Made by a program: the position numbers and the translations under genes. From Terrimonas_B sp041743125 (GTDB lineage: Bacteria; Bacteroidota; Bacteroidia; Chitinophagales; Chitinophagaceae), in assembly GCA_041743125.1 (NCBI GenBank), contig JBGTNK010000187.1, positions 5,245 to 69,244 of the forward strand: 64,000 bases of DNA, in the 5' to 3' direction. The stretch's first letter is position 1. Each line of letters opens with the position of its first letter. The notes under the pieces are model-generated. The model did not search any database and was not told the DNA's origin. It saw nothing but the letters and a program-made list of their open reading frames with translations. Below, piece after piece: positions 1 to 9,050 of the stretch.

Positions 1-2
1 TT

Positions 3-356
3 GACGTTCCCCGGCTTGGCGGACGCATATATATTAGTTATAAGGAGGTAGGAAAAAATAACCTCGATTCTCTTGTTAATGATGGCTTTAAAATGGCTTA
101 CAAGCAACACACGGATGTTTCTACAGGTATTAATGATAGCCTGATGAAAACACCAAATGGGGTGGAAGGGATTTATTTTTCCCTGGCAGGTAATACTGCA
201 ACAGCCAACCAGTTTTTTCTTACAGATTCAACAAAACATTTCTTACGCGGGGCTTTGTATTTTAATGCAGCTCCTAATGAAGATTCATTACAGGTAGTCA
301 ACGACTTTTTGAAAAAAGATGTATTGCATCTTATCAATACGCTAAAGTGGAAATAG
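3..356 (+). CDS. gldD: Gliding motility lipoprotein GldD, C-terminal part
   Basis: The reading frame is open from the left edge, so the 5' end, including any lipoprotein signal, lies outside the window. About 117 residues remain. They match my recollection of the GldD C-terminus: a region ending in VYK/AYK-H, then a GVEGIYF segment, FFLTDSTKHFLRGALYF, and a helical end with DSLQVV and LINTLKW. GldD is an envelope lipoprotein needed for gliding and type IX secretion in Bacteroidota; its exact biochemical role is unknown. A possible internal ATG at 93 is not the real start because the family similarity extends upstream of it. The following 105 bases hold the promoter of the next gene. Confidence 0.8.
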   Translation, partial: DVPRLGGRIYISYKEVGKNNLDSLVNDGFKMAYKQHTDVSTGINDSLMKTPNGVEGIYFSLAGNTATANQFFLTDSTKHFLRGALYFNAAPNEDSLQVVNDFLKKDVLHLINTLKWK

Positions 357-439
357 CTTTTCAGCTATACTTCTTATTTTTTCTCTTTTTATTTCCCGGA
401 TTTCAGGATAGTGCTATAAGCTATTCAAGCCGTGGATTG

Positions 440-447
440 TACCTTTG
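440..447 (+). promoter_or_regulatory. -7 box TAccTTTG for the DUF3109 gene
   Basis: Exact match to the Bacteroidota -7 consensus TAnnTTTG, 14 bases before the GTG at 462. No clear TTG -33 box is seen at the expected spacing. An upstream GTG start at 432 would put this box inside the coding region, so it supports the 462 start. Confidence 0.55.
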
Positions 448-461
448 CAAAAAAATGGCTT

Positions 462-1058
462 GTGATAGTAATAGATAATGTTCTGATCAGTGATGATCTT
501 ATTGAAAAGCAATTTGTTTGCGACCTGGCTAAATGCAAGGGTGGTTGTTGTGAGGACGGAGATGCCGGTGCACCATTAGAAAAAAAGGAACTGGAAATCA
601 TTGATGAAATTTATGAAAAGGTAAAGCCCTATCTTACAAGTGTGGCTGTTTCACAAATAGAAAAAAAGGGTAAGTATGTTTACAACGATGAGTTTGGTTG
701 GGTAACACCAACCCTGCCTACCGATAACGAAATTTGTGCCTATGCTTTTCGAGAAGCCGGGGGGCTTATTAAATGTTCATTTGAACAGGCTTATTATGAT
801 GGATTGATCAGTTGGAAAAAGCCATTAAGTTGCCACCTTTACCCCATTATAGCAAAGCCGGGCAAGCATGGTGAATATGAAAATGTCAATTATTCTCCTC
901 GTGAAAAAATGTGCAGCCCGGCTTGTAAATTGGGCGAACAACTAAAAGTGCCAGCTTATGAATTTCTTAAAGAGCCTTTGATAAGAAAATATGGTGAAGA
1001 CTTTTATGAAGCCCTGGCGACAATTGCTAAGGATTATTATAAAGAAAAAGAAATGTAA
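462..1058 (+). CDS. DUF3109 family cysteine-rich protein
   Basis: A 198-residue protein starting MIVIDNVLIS at a GTG codon, the usual N-terminus of the DUF3109 family. Four cysteines lie close together near residues 20-30 (FVCDLAKCKGGCC), followed by the GAPLE segment. Further cysteines lie in ICAYAF, IKCSF, SCHLYPI and MCSPACKLGE. The pattern resembles YkgJ-type zinc/iron-binding proteins, so a metal or Fe-S cluster is likely, but no reaction is known. The GTG at 432 in the same frame is rejected because a promoter box lies at 440-447. lutB starts six bases after the stop, so the two are probably cotranscribed. Confidence 0.8.
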   Translation: MIVIDNVLISDDLIEKQFVCDLAKCKGGCCEDGDAGAPLEKKELEIIDEIYEKVKPYLTSVAVSQIEKKGKYVYNDEFGWVTPTLPTDNEICAYAFREAGGLIKCSFEQAYYDGLISWKKPLSCHLYPIIAKPGKHGEYENVNYSPREKMCSPACKLGEQLKVPAYEFLKEPLIRKYGEDFYEALATIAKDYYKEKEM

Positions 1059-1064
1059 TATTTG

Positions 1065-2438
1065 ATGGCAAACGAAATAGCAGCGGAATTTACCACCAAC
1101 AGTATAGAAAAGGCCGGTGACAGGGCTCACCGGAGAACTATCAACTTCAACATCAACAAATATAATTTGGCTGTTCCCCAGGGAAAACAACAGTTTAAAG
1201 AACTTGAACTTGCAAGGGAAAGAGCTAAAAACATAAAGTGGAGAGCGATTGAAACGCTGGATACCCAATTGGAATCATTTGAAGCAGCAATAAGCAAGCG
1301 GGGTACAAAAGTGATTTGGGCTGAAGATGCCCGGGAAGCATTGGACTGCATTCAAAAAATTTGTGAAGAAAAAAATTGTAAGATATTAGTAAAAAGCAAA
1401 AGCATGGTGACGGAAGAAATTCACCTGAATGCGTTTTTAGAAAAGTTGGGGATTGAAAGCGTAGAAACAGATTTGGGAGAATACATTCAGCAACTTGCCG
1501 GAGAACCTCCTTATCATATCGTTACTCCGGCTATGCATAAAAGTAAAGAAGATATTGCCAGGTTATTTTCGGAAAAATTAGGAACTGATCCCGCCCTAAC
1601 TCCCGAACAGCTTACGCTGGTTGCCAGGGATGTATTGCGTGAAAAATACGTTCAGGCCGAGGTTGGGATTACCGGTGCAAATTTTATTATTGCAGATATA
1701 GGCGGAATAGCTGTCACGGAAAATGAAGGTAATGGAAGGTTAAGCTGCACCATGCCAAAAACCCATATTGTAATTGTGGGAATTGAAAAGGCAATTCCAT
1801 CCATTTTAGACCTTGGATTGTTCTGGCCGCTCCTTTCTACATTTGGAACAGGGCAAAAGGTAACTTCATATAATACCATTATTACAGGTCCCAGGCAACC
1901 TGGAGAAACCGATGGTCCCGAAAACATGTATGTGATATTACTTGATAATGGAAGAACAAAAATTCTTGCAGATGAAAAGCAGCGGGAAAGTTTATATTGT
2001 ATTCGGTGCGGGGCTTGTTTAAATGCATGCCCTGTTTATAAAAATATAGGCGGCCACACCTATGCATCAACATACAGCGGGCCTATAGGAGCAGTATTAA
2101 CTCCAAACCTGAAAGAAAGAGAAGATTGGAAACACTTGAGCCAGGCTTCGTCCCTTTGCGGCAATTGTACAGAAGTGTGTGCTGTGAAAATAAATCTTCA
2201 TGAACTTTTGCTGGAAAACAGGCATACGGCAGAAGACTTAGCCACATTCTCAGAAAAAATGGCATGGAAGATTTGGAAAATGACCATGATGCGCCGCAAT
2301 TGGATGAATATGGCCAATGGGTTTATAAAAAATAAGGTCGTTAACCTGGTAGGTAAATCATGGACAAATGGCCGCGGGAAGCTTGTTTTCCCTGAAAAAT
2401 CGTTCAACCAGCTATGGAGGGCAAAGCATAGCAAATAG
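1065..2438 (+). CDS. lutB: LutB-like Fe-S subunit of lactate utilisation complex
   Basis: A 457-residue protein with an N-terminal LUD domain and C-terminal ferredoxin-type clusters. Cysteines of CIRCGACLNACP lie at about residues 311-321 and those of CGNCTEVC at about 364-371. In the second motif the usual Pro after the last Cys is Ala. LutABC oxidises L-lactate to pyruvate in the cytoplasm; LutB is the iron-sulfur subunit. A TTG at 1062 precedes the ATG at 1065; I prefer the ATG. The gene sits between DUF3109 and a deacetylase-like gene. No lutA is in the window and lutC lies at 25540, so the complex is encoded at separate loci. Confidence 0.88.
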   Translation: MANEIAAEFTTNSIEKAGDRAHRRTINFNINKYNLAVPQGKQQFKELELARERAKNIKWRAIETLDTQLESFEAAISKRGTKVIWAEDAREALDCIQKICEEKNCKILVKSKSMVTEEIHLNAFLEKLGIESVETDLGEYIQQLAGEPPYHIVTPAMHKSKEDIARLFSEKLGTDPALTPEQLTLVARDVLREKYVQAEVGITGANFIIADIGGIAVTENEGNGRLSCTMPKTHIVIVGIEKAIPSILDLGLFWPLLSTFGTGQKVTSYNTIITGPRQPGETDGPENMYVILLDNGRTKILADEKQRESLYCIRCGACLNACPVYKNIGGHTYASTYSGPIGAVLTPNLKEREDWKHLSQASSLCGNCTEVCAVKINLHELLLENRHTAEDLATFSEKMAWKIWKMTMMRRNWMNMANGFIKNKVVNLVGKSWTNGRGKLVFPEKSFNQLWRAKHSK

Positions 2439-2450
2439 TCCTGTTACTTC

Positions 2451-3776
2451 GTGGTAATCTATACTAAAACCATAACTCCCCGTTTACTATACATCTCTGA
2501 TTTTTGGGGAAATGAAATTATTGGCAAGCCATTTCTTTTAACTACGGATATAAACTTTTACCGGGAGCAGGACTTTGCTAAAATCAATTACAGCGATGAT
2601 CCCGTTTCGGATAATGAAATATGGATAAAACCTCACACTTTATTATTTGAAAATAATATTTCGGAACAATTAATAACCACATTTGAAATTAACGGCCAAA
2701 AAGTTTTTTTTAGAACAGCCGGTCATTATCCCTTTGACCTGTTTGCGGCTTCGTTTTATTTACTTTCCCGTTATGAAGAATATTTGCCTCATTCAAAAGA
2801 TGTTTATGGAAGATATGCCCATGAAAATTCACTGGCGTACAAGGAAGGATTTTTAGAGCAGCCATTAATAAATTTCTGGATGCAGGATTTCCGGAAAGCT
2901 TTGAAGGATACTTTCCCTCAATTAATCATCCATCCCCCAACTTTCGTCTTTCTTCCCAGCTATGATGTCGACATAGCCTGGTCCTATAAACATAAAGGAA
3001 TATGGCGTAATGCAGGTGGTTTTTTACAATCACTTTTAAATGCCGACTGGCGACACGTTCAAAAAAGATTAAACGTATTACTGGTAAGGACTAAGGATCC
3101 CTTTGACAGTTATGAGTGGCTGAATCAACTGCATGACCAGGTTGAAGTAAAGCCTTGTTATTTTTTTTTAGTGGCAGAAAAAAGAGGGAAATATGACAGG
3201 AATATTTCACCCTCTCATCGTTCCATCAGGGAATTAATAAAGGATCATTCTTTAAAATACGACGCAGGTATTCATCCATCCTGGAATAGCGGTGATGATC
3301 AATCTGTATTAAAAAGTGAGATTGATTTGCTTCAAAAAATTACGGGAAATAGTATCCTGAAATCCCGTCAGCATTACATACGATTTACATTACCTGTAAC
3401 TTTCCGGCACCTTATTGAAAGCGGAATTCAATTTGATTATTCAATGGGATATGGAAGTATTAACGGCTTCAGAGCATCGGTGGCTTCCCCTTTTTTTTGG
3501 TACGACCTGGAAAAGGACAACCAGACTTCTTTAAAGCTTTTTCCTTTCTGCTTTATGGAAGCCAATTCATATTACGAGCAAAAGTATTCGGCGGAGCAAG
3601 CCCTTGATGAAATGCGGCACTACTATGATATTGTAAAATCAATAAATGGTATCATGATCATGATCTGGCACAATCATTTTTTGGGAACAGATATATTATA
3701 TAAAGGTTGGAGGGAAGTATACGAACAGTTTATTCTTGAAACCTGTGGTGCGAATGAAAATCAACCGGCTTTGTAA
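2451..3776 (+). CDS. Polysaccharide deacetylase-like protein
   Basis: A 441-residue protein of a Bacteroidota family usually annotated as polysaccharide deacetylase-like, with an N-terminal DUF7033-type region. The NodB-like core has SYDVDIAW near residue 170, matching the first acidic motif, GIHPSW near 273 and IWHNHFLG near the C-terminus. These could supply the Asp and His metal ligands of the de-N-acetylase fold. No signal peptide is visible, so it is probably cytoplasmic or acts at the inner membrane face. Start is GTG, 12 bases after lutB stops, so it is likely cotranscribed. The substrate cannot be told. It meets the convergent permease gene with only 7 bases between the stops. Confidence 0.7.
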   Translation: MVIYTKTITPRLLYISDFWGNEIIGKPFLLTTDINFYREQDFAKINYSDDPVSDNEIWIKPHTLLFENNISEQLITTFEINGQKVFFRTAGHYPFDLFAASFYLLSRYEEYLPHSKDVYGRYAHENSLAYKEGFLEQPLINFWMQDFRKALKDTFPQLIIHPPTFVFLPSYDVDIAWSYKHKGIWRNAGGFLQSLLNADWRHVQKRLNVLLVRTKDPFDSYEWLNQLHDQVEVKPCYFFLVAEKRGKYDRNISPSHRSIRELIKDHSLKYDAGIHPSWNSGDDQSVLKSEIDLLQKITGNSILKSRQHYIRFTLPVTFRHLIESGIQFDYSMGYGSINGFRASVASPFFWYDLEKDNQTSLKLFPFCFMEANSYYEQKYSAEQALDEMRHYYDIVKSINGIMIMIWHNHFLGTDILYKGWREVYEQFILETCGANENQPAL

Positions 3777-3783
3777 TTTCAAT

Positions 3784-4731
3784 TTATATTCCTTCTGCTT
3801 CCGGCATAGTAACCACGGGAACTTTATATGCTTTATTAACCAGGTACACGCCCAATAAAGTAACAATTCCTCCTATTGCAATAAATACCGTTAGTTTTTC
3901 AGAAAATATCATCCAACCCAACAATACAGCAACAATGGGATTTACATAGGCATATAAAGAAGCCTGCCCGGTAGAAAGATTTTGCAAAGCATATAAATAG
4001 GCAATAAAAGAAATAACAGATCCAAAAATGACGAGGTAGGCAATGGCGGCCCATGATTGCCAGGGTATAGCTGCTATCGGTATTGAATCAACGGCACCGT
4101 ATGAATTCACACTTAATGCAATTCCTGAAATAACCATTTGCAGCCCAATACTAAAATAAGGATTGAAATTAGCTGCATGCTTCTTAGTATAGATTGTGCC
4201 AAATGCCCAGGCCCAGGTGGCCGCCAGTGATAATAAAATACCAAATCGAAAATCACTGTTTAAGAAATCTTCCAGGTGGTCATAAAAAATTACACAGACA
4301 CCGCTGAATCCTAATAATAATCCCATGATTGCTTTTCCTGGCATTTTAGCTCTGGCAGAAAACAGACCAATTACAACTAGCCATAAGGGGAAAATAGCTC
4401 CTATAATGGCAGCCAGGCCTGAAGAAATATATTTAAGAGCCCAGGTGCTCAGGCCATTTGCCAATAGAAAGTTTAAAAAACTCAGTACAATAACCGGTTG
4501 CCATTCTTTTCCCTTAGGCCACCGTTCTCCCTTTACAACAAAGTATAAAACATAACAAAGGCCACCCAGAAATTGCCTGATGCCGGCCATTTCTAATGGA
4601 GGCATGTGCCGAACCCCTATTTTGGAAGCAATCCAGGTAGTGCCCCAGAGTAAACAAACAAGTGCCAGAGAAAAAATTGCTTTAACCTGTGTTCCCTTTT
4701 TATGAATTGTTAGTGGGTTAAAGGCTGACAT
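3784..4731 (-). CDS. EamA/DMT family permease
   Basis: An inner-membrane protein of about 315 residues with roughly ten hydrophobic helices in two EamA repeats. The first begins IFSLALVCLLWGTTWIASK; the second contains WAWAFGTIYTKK and a typical end, GGIVTLLGVYLV. The DMT superfamily exports or exchanges small metabolites; the substrate is unknown. The frame is open upstream to a GTG at 4881, which would add 50 residues of non-hydrophobic sequence. I chose the ATG at 4731 because the protein then has normal EamA length and a short cytoplasmic N-terminus. The ATG at 4791 is an alternative. Confidence 0.82.
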   Translation of the reverse strand: MSAFNPLTIHKKGTQVKAIFSLALVCLLWGTTWIASKIGVRHMPPLEMAGIRQFLGGLCYVLYFVVKGERWPKGKEWQPVIVLSFLNFLLANGLSTWALKYISSGLAAIIGAIFPLWLVVIGLFSARAKMPGKAIMGLLLGFSGVCVIFYDHLEDFLNSDFRFGILLSLAATWAWAFGTIYTKKHAANFNPYFSIGLQMVISGIALSVNSYGAVDSIPIAAIPWQSWAAIAYLVIFGSVISFIAYLYALQNLSTGQASLYAYVNPIVAVLLGWMIFSEKLTVFIAIGGIVTLLGVYLVNKAYKVPVVTMPEAEGI

Positions 4732-4944
4732 TTTTTTCAGCGATTTTCCTGCCGGCGAAATAATTATTTTATTTATATCAAAAAATGACATGATAATATT
4801 TTGCTGGCACCCTAACCGACCCGATTCCTGAAAAAATCGTTGGTTTATAATTAGTCCGTTACTTTTTTTTCTTTTGTTCACAACTTTCTACTACACAAAA
4901 CCGGAGCGCATAGGTTTCACACATCGAATGAACCCTTGAACATT

Positions 4945-6498
4945 TTAATGTTTAAAATGCCTCATTCCGGTAATCACCATGGCCAGGTCATGTTGCTTAC
5001 AATACTCTATAGAATCTTTATCCCGTATTGACCCGCCTGGTTGAATAAATGCACGAATACCTGCTTCATTCCCTAACTGAACACAATCATTAAAGGGGAA
5101 AAAAGCATCACTTGCCATTACCGAGTTTTCTAAATTAAAATTGAATTGCTTTGCCTTTTCAATTGCCTGGCGCAAAGAATCAATACGGCTGGTTTGTCCG
5201 CAACCTTTGCCTATTAACTGTTTATTTTTGACCAAAGCGATTGCATTTGACTTTAAATGTTTACATACCAAATTTGCAAATTGCAAATTTTCCCTTTCTT
5301 CAATCGTTGACTCTCTGCCTCCTGATTCTTCCCATTTACTGAAGTTTCCATCATCCATATCCTGTATTAGTACGCCATTTAAAACAGATTTATATTGGTT
5401 TTTAAAAATTGGCAGATCTTTCATCATTAATACGATGCGGTTTTTTTTAGCCTGCAACAGGATTAGAGCCTCATTATCAAAATCAGGAGCTATCAACACT
5501 TCAAAGAAGATTTCATTGATGGCCCCAGCCGTTGCTTTATCAATTTTACCATTCGTAACCAATACTCCTCCAAATGCACTTTCAGGATCACCTTCCAGTG
5601 CAGCATCCCAGGTTTCTTTCGTTGTGGCTCTTTGAGCTATACCGCAAACATTGGTATGTTTAATAATGGCAAAAACAATTTCATTAGCCTGTTTAGGCCA
5701 TTCTTTTATCAGTTGAACAGCAGCATCCACGTCCACGAGGTTATTATAAGAAAGTTCTTTCCCATTTAACTGGTCAAAAAGATGATTTAATTCACCAAAG
5801 AAAACGCCTGACTGGTGGGGGTTTTCTCCGTATCTCATGGTTTTGGGATGTGGGATGGATTCGAGGAAGTATGATTCCCCCGAAGGATTGAAATATTTGG
5901 CTATTGCTACATCATAATGAGCCACTGTTTCAAACGCCCTGGCAGCGAAATCCCTTCGCTGATCAAGCGTAGTTTCGCCTGCCTGGTTTTCTAAAAGTTG
6001 TAATAAAGGTTCATAATCCATTTTTGCAGCCACAACCAGTACGTCATTATAATTTTTAGCTGCTCCGCGAATCATGGATGGACCTCCAATATCAATTTTT
6101 TCTATGATCGCAGCTACATTTAAACTTTCTCCTGTTTCTTTTGATTTTTGTTTTTGTTCATCAAGCGTTTTTTCAAACGGGTAAAGATCAACTATAACAA
6201 GGTCAAGTTCCGGAATTTGATACTGTTTCATTTCCAACACATCTGTCTCATTATCCCTTCTTCCCAAAATGCCACCAAAAACAGACGGATGCAATGTTTT
6301 TACCCTGCCGCCAAGAATGGAAGGATAGCTGGTGAGATTTTCTACCGGGATTACCCCGATGCCCAGTTTTTCAATAAATTTTTGAGTTCCTCCGGTAGAA
6401 TATATTGTAATACCCAGCTCAGATAATTTTTTTACTATAGGTTCCAAACCCTCTTTATAAAAAACTGAGATAAGGGCAGATTGAATCTTCTTGGTCAT
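4945..6498 (-). CDS. purH: Bifunctional AICAR transformylase/IMP cyclohydrolase PurH
   Basis: A 517-residue protein that catalyses the last two steps of IMP synthesis: formylation of AICAR and ring closure. The N-terminal third is the MGS-like cyclohydrolase domain (SALISVFYKEGLEP, STGGTQKFIE, GGRVKTLHPSVFGGIL). The rest is the transformylase domain with the catalytic Lys-His pair in FAIIKHTNVCG and an ending AMVITGMRHFKH typical of the family. Length is normal. It is read alone: a strong -33/-7 promoter lies at 6571-6600, inside the end of comEC, giving a leader of about 65 bases. Confidence 0.95.
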   Translation of the reverse strand: MTKKIQSALISVFYKEGLEPIVKKLSELGITIYSTGGTQKFIEKLGIGVIPVENLTSYPSILGGRVKTLHPSVFGGILGRRDNETDVLEMKQYQIPELDLVIVDLYPFEKTLDEQKQKSKETGESLNVAAIIEKIDIGGPSMIRGAAKNYNDVLVVAAKMDYEPLLQLLENQAGETTLDQRRDFAARAFETVAHYDVAIAKYFNPSGESYFLESIPHPKTMRYGENPHQSGVFFGELNHLFDQLNGKELSYNNLVDVDAAVQLIKEWPKQANEIVFAIIKHTNVCGIAQRATTKETWDAALEGDPESAFGGVLVTNGKIDKATAGAINEIFFEVLIAPDFDNEALILLQAKKNRIVLMMKDLPIFKNQYKSVLNGVLIQDMDDGNFSKWEESGGRESTIEERENLQFANLVCKHLKSNAIALVKNKQLIGKGCGQTSRIDSLRQAIEKAKQFNFNLENSVMASDAFFPFNDCVQLGNEAGIRAFIQPGGSIRDKDSIEYCKQHDLAMVITGMRHFKH

Positions 6499-6570
6499 AA
6501 TTGAAAAATTAAAAGGCAGGTCAATCAGTTTTACAGGTGATTTTATTTATCATGCCTGTTTAAAGAGCCG

Positions 6571-6600
6571 CAAATCTAACTTAATTCATGTTCATCACAA
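6571..6600 (-). promoter_or_regulatory. Promoter of purH (TTG-N19-TAGATTTG)
   Basis: On the minus strand TTG at 6600-6598 is followed after 19 bases by TAGATTTG at 6578-6571. Both box and spacing fit the Bacteroidota -33/-7 consensus. The promoter overlaps the 3' end of comEC, so purH can be transcribed independently of it. Confidence 0.65.
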
Positions 6601-8674
6601 AAGCCCCTTTTTCGGCTACGTCATGGTAAGGGATATGCAGTGAATCACAATCTTTTTTCCAATATTTTAATTTCCAGGCAGGGGTTGATCCATCAAATAT
6701 TACTTTTTTTATTTGCATCGAATTGCAAAGACTCGAAATATAAAGTTTCGGATTTTTGGAAATGATGAGTAAATCAACTTGTTTTTTTTCAAATGAAGAA
6801 TGAAATGAAATATTGCTGTCAACCAGCAATATGTTTTTTGCTGCGAATGAAACATAATTTTTATTTACTAGTAGATTATCCAGGATGGTACCCGGGGCTG
6901 CCCTTTGCAGTATCCGGGAAGGTTTAAGATGGAAATTCCTGGCAAAATCATTTGCTTCAAGGTCTTTATCTCCTTTAAAAAAATAATGATTGCCACTTAT
7001 AAAATCGATGGCCTGGAGCTTAGGTACATTGTACACGATTATCTTTTTTTGTTTCGCAGTTTGCCAGAATGAAAAGGTTCGAATGGTAAAAAAACAAAAT
7101 AACGCTGCCAAACCCATGCTAAAACCCAACTTTGATTTTTCCAATAACCAATAACTGGTTCCTGCAATAAAAATGAATGAAAAAACAACCTGGGCCAGGC
7201 TGATCTGCAAACCATCCCACAACGAATAAGGCAATACTTCAATTCTTTCTATATAAGTGTTCATAAGCCAGATCAGCTTCGAAAGCACCTGGCCGGTAAA
7301 CGCTGCTACCAGGGGAACAAACGAGATAATGCACAGAAAAATTTCTCCTAATAGTATTGTGCTCGACAAGGGAACCGCCACAAGATTGGTAAGCAAAAAA
7401 TGAGCAGGAAACTGGTGAAAATGATAAACACTTACAGGGAGAGTAAGTATTTGAGCGGCGATGGTAACCGAGTTCAACTTCCAGAAAAAATCGAGTATTT
7501 TATTTTTAATGTATAATAAATTATAAACAGGTCGCACAAAAATAATAATACTCAGGACTGCAGAATAAGATAACTGAAAGCCCACATCCCATATCCAAAA
7601 TGGATTATAAACTAAAAGCAAAAAAGCAGAAATGGCAAGGGTATTAAAAATAGAAGTCTTTTTTGAAAGATTTTCTCCCAGCACAATGCAGGTAAACATA
7701 ACAGCAGATCGTAAAATGGATGGTTGACCTCCTGCGAGTAAGCTAAAAAGCCAGAGTCCGCAGATAATAATCAGGGGTCGCAACCATTTTACATATTTAT
7801 TCCGGCGCATAGGCCTAAGCAATTGCACCAATAGCCAGTAAATGAGCCCCAGGTGCAGGCCGGATATGGCGATAATGTGTATCACTCCTGTATTGGTATA
7901 CGACTGAACTAAAGTTTTATCAAGATCATTTTTATAACCTATTAATAAGGCTTCAGCCAAACCTAATTCCTTTTTACCAGGTATGTTTTTTCTGAGAATA
8001 GCAAGGACTTTATCCCGGGTATTATCTAAAAAATAGGAGAGACTTCTTTTTTTTGAGTTTGGTAAAATAATGTATTGGCCAGGGGACAGGTACACCTGGT
8101 GTGTAATGCCATGAAACAATGAATATCTTTGATAATCAAAACCTCCGGGATTTCCGGAATTTTTTATTTCCTGGAGTGATTTTTTAAAAACGATTTGTGA
8201 TCCGTATTTTAATGACGCCGGTAAGGAATCTTTTTTAAAATAGATAATGATCTTTCCTTTAGCAGGTATTCTTTTTTCATCAATAATTAAATAGTTGATT
8301 ACGGCATCTCCTTTCAGAGAATTTGTTTTTTCAATTGGTTTTTCATCCAGGGTTGCAACAAAAACACCACTGCTCTCAGATATATTACCAATCCAATCAG
8401 CCTGATTGCGTATATCATGATGCCATACCAAAAGCCCTCCAATGGCAGAAAAGGGAAGAAGGATGGCAATGCCATTGAGGAATCCAAACCGATACCTTTT
8501 AAAAAGTGAAAAAGAAAAGAAAATTCCGGTTATGATAAGGCTAACTGTAAAAAGACAGTACCATAATATAGGATGGGGCGTGCAGGTCCATTGAATAAGA
8601 ATCCCTGCAATTAGAGACATTAATAATTTAATAAAAGGAGCTTGCTTCCAGAAAAAAGAATGCCTGATTGCCAT
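6581..8674 (-). CDS. comEC: ComEC/Rec2 family DNA-uptake channel
   Basis: A 697-residue polytopic membrane protein. The N-terminal helices are followed by a DUF4131-type soluble region (about 90-200) and the competence domain (about 240-510), with ALLIGYK, IHIIAISGLHLGLI and ILRSAVMFTCIVLGE, all family hallmarks. ComEC forms the inner-membrane channel that brings single-stranded DNA into the cytoplasm during natural transformation. The last 150 residues look like a worn beta-lactamase-type domain without the HxHxDH metal motif, a shortened form. It lies upstream of purH in the same direction. ATG at 8674 is a good start, leading directly into the first hydrophobic region. Confidence 0.85.
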   Translation of the reverse strand: MAIRHSFFWKQAPFIKLLMSLIAGILIQWTCTPHPILWYCLFTVSLIITGIFFSFSLFKRYRFGFLNGIAILLPFSAIGGLLVWHHDIRNQADWIGNISESSGVFVATLDEKPIEKTNSLKGDAVINYLIIDEKRIPAKGKIIIYFKKDSLPASLKYGSQIVFKKSLQEIKNSGNPGGFDYQRYSLFHGITHQVYLSPGQYIILPNSKKRSLSYFLDNTRDKVLAILRKNIPGKKELGLAEALLIGYKNDLDKTLVQSYTNTGVIHIIAISGLHLGLIYWLLVQLLRPMRRNKYVKWLRPLIIICGLWLFSLLAGGQPSILRSAVMFTCIVLGENLSKKTSIFNTLAISAFLLLVYNPFWIWDVGFQLSYSAVLSIIIFVRPVYNLLYIKNKILDFFWKLNSVTIAAQILTLPVSVYHFHQFPAHFLLTNLVAVPLSSTILLGEIFLCIISFVPLVAAFTGQVLSKLIWLMNTYIERIEVLPYSLWDGLQISLAQVVFSFIFIAGTSYWLLEKSKLGFSMGLAALFCFFTIRTFSFWQTAKQKKIIVYNVPKLQAIDFISGNHYFFKGDKDLEANDFARNFHLKPSRILQRAAPGTILDNLLVNKNYVSFAAKNILLVDSNISFHSSFEKKQVDLLIISKNPKLYISSLCNSMQIKKVIFDGSTPAWKLKYWKKDCDSLHIPYHDVAEKGAFVMNMN

Positions 8675-9050
8675 AAAGAATTATTGACTTCGTTAAATCA
8701 ATTTTTTAGCATTTTTCTTTTAGGAACATGAATGCAGGTAGTTATTCGGAAGGCAGGATGGAATTTTGAAATTACTTTATATCCGGAATTTGGTAAGACA
8801 AAATTTTACTTTTTAAAGAATTATCGCATGGTTTATTACTGGCACTATTTATATTTTTTTACCGGTAAATTTCTATTATTCTTACGGTATTTTTATAACA
8901 AAATTTCTATTATTATTTGATAATCTTTGCTTTACAGATATACTTAATTTGTATTTTCATGAAATGCTACCTGTTATAAAAATATAGGACATGATTCCTT
9001 AATAGATTTATAGCCTAATCAATTTTAGTTATTATTTAAATATTAAGGCT
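8675..9050 (+). other. AT-rich divergent intergenic region
   Basis: 376 bases between the divergent comEC and the unknown gene at 9051. It should hold both promoters, but I find no exact TAnnTTTG box. Near matches are TTaaTTTG at about 8945-8952 and AAtcTTTG at about 8923-8930 (+). A 62-codon frame at 8732-8920 has no family resemblance and extreme Tyr/Phe/Ile content, so I do not call it a gene. Confidence 0.5.

Noticed and set aside
432..461. GTG 432 as start of the DUF3109 gene
   Set aside because: A -7 box lies at 440-447 and the family N-terminus begins at 462.
8732..8920. 62-codon frame between comEC and the unknown gene
   Set aside because: No family likeness, extreme Tyr/Phe/Ile content, AT-rich region and no ribosome site.
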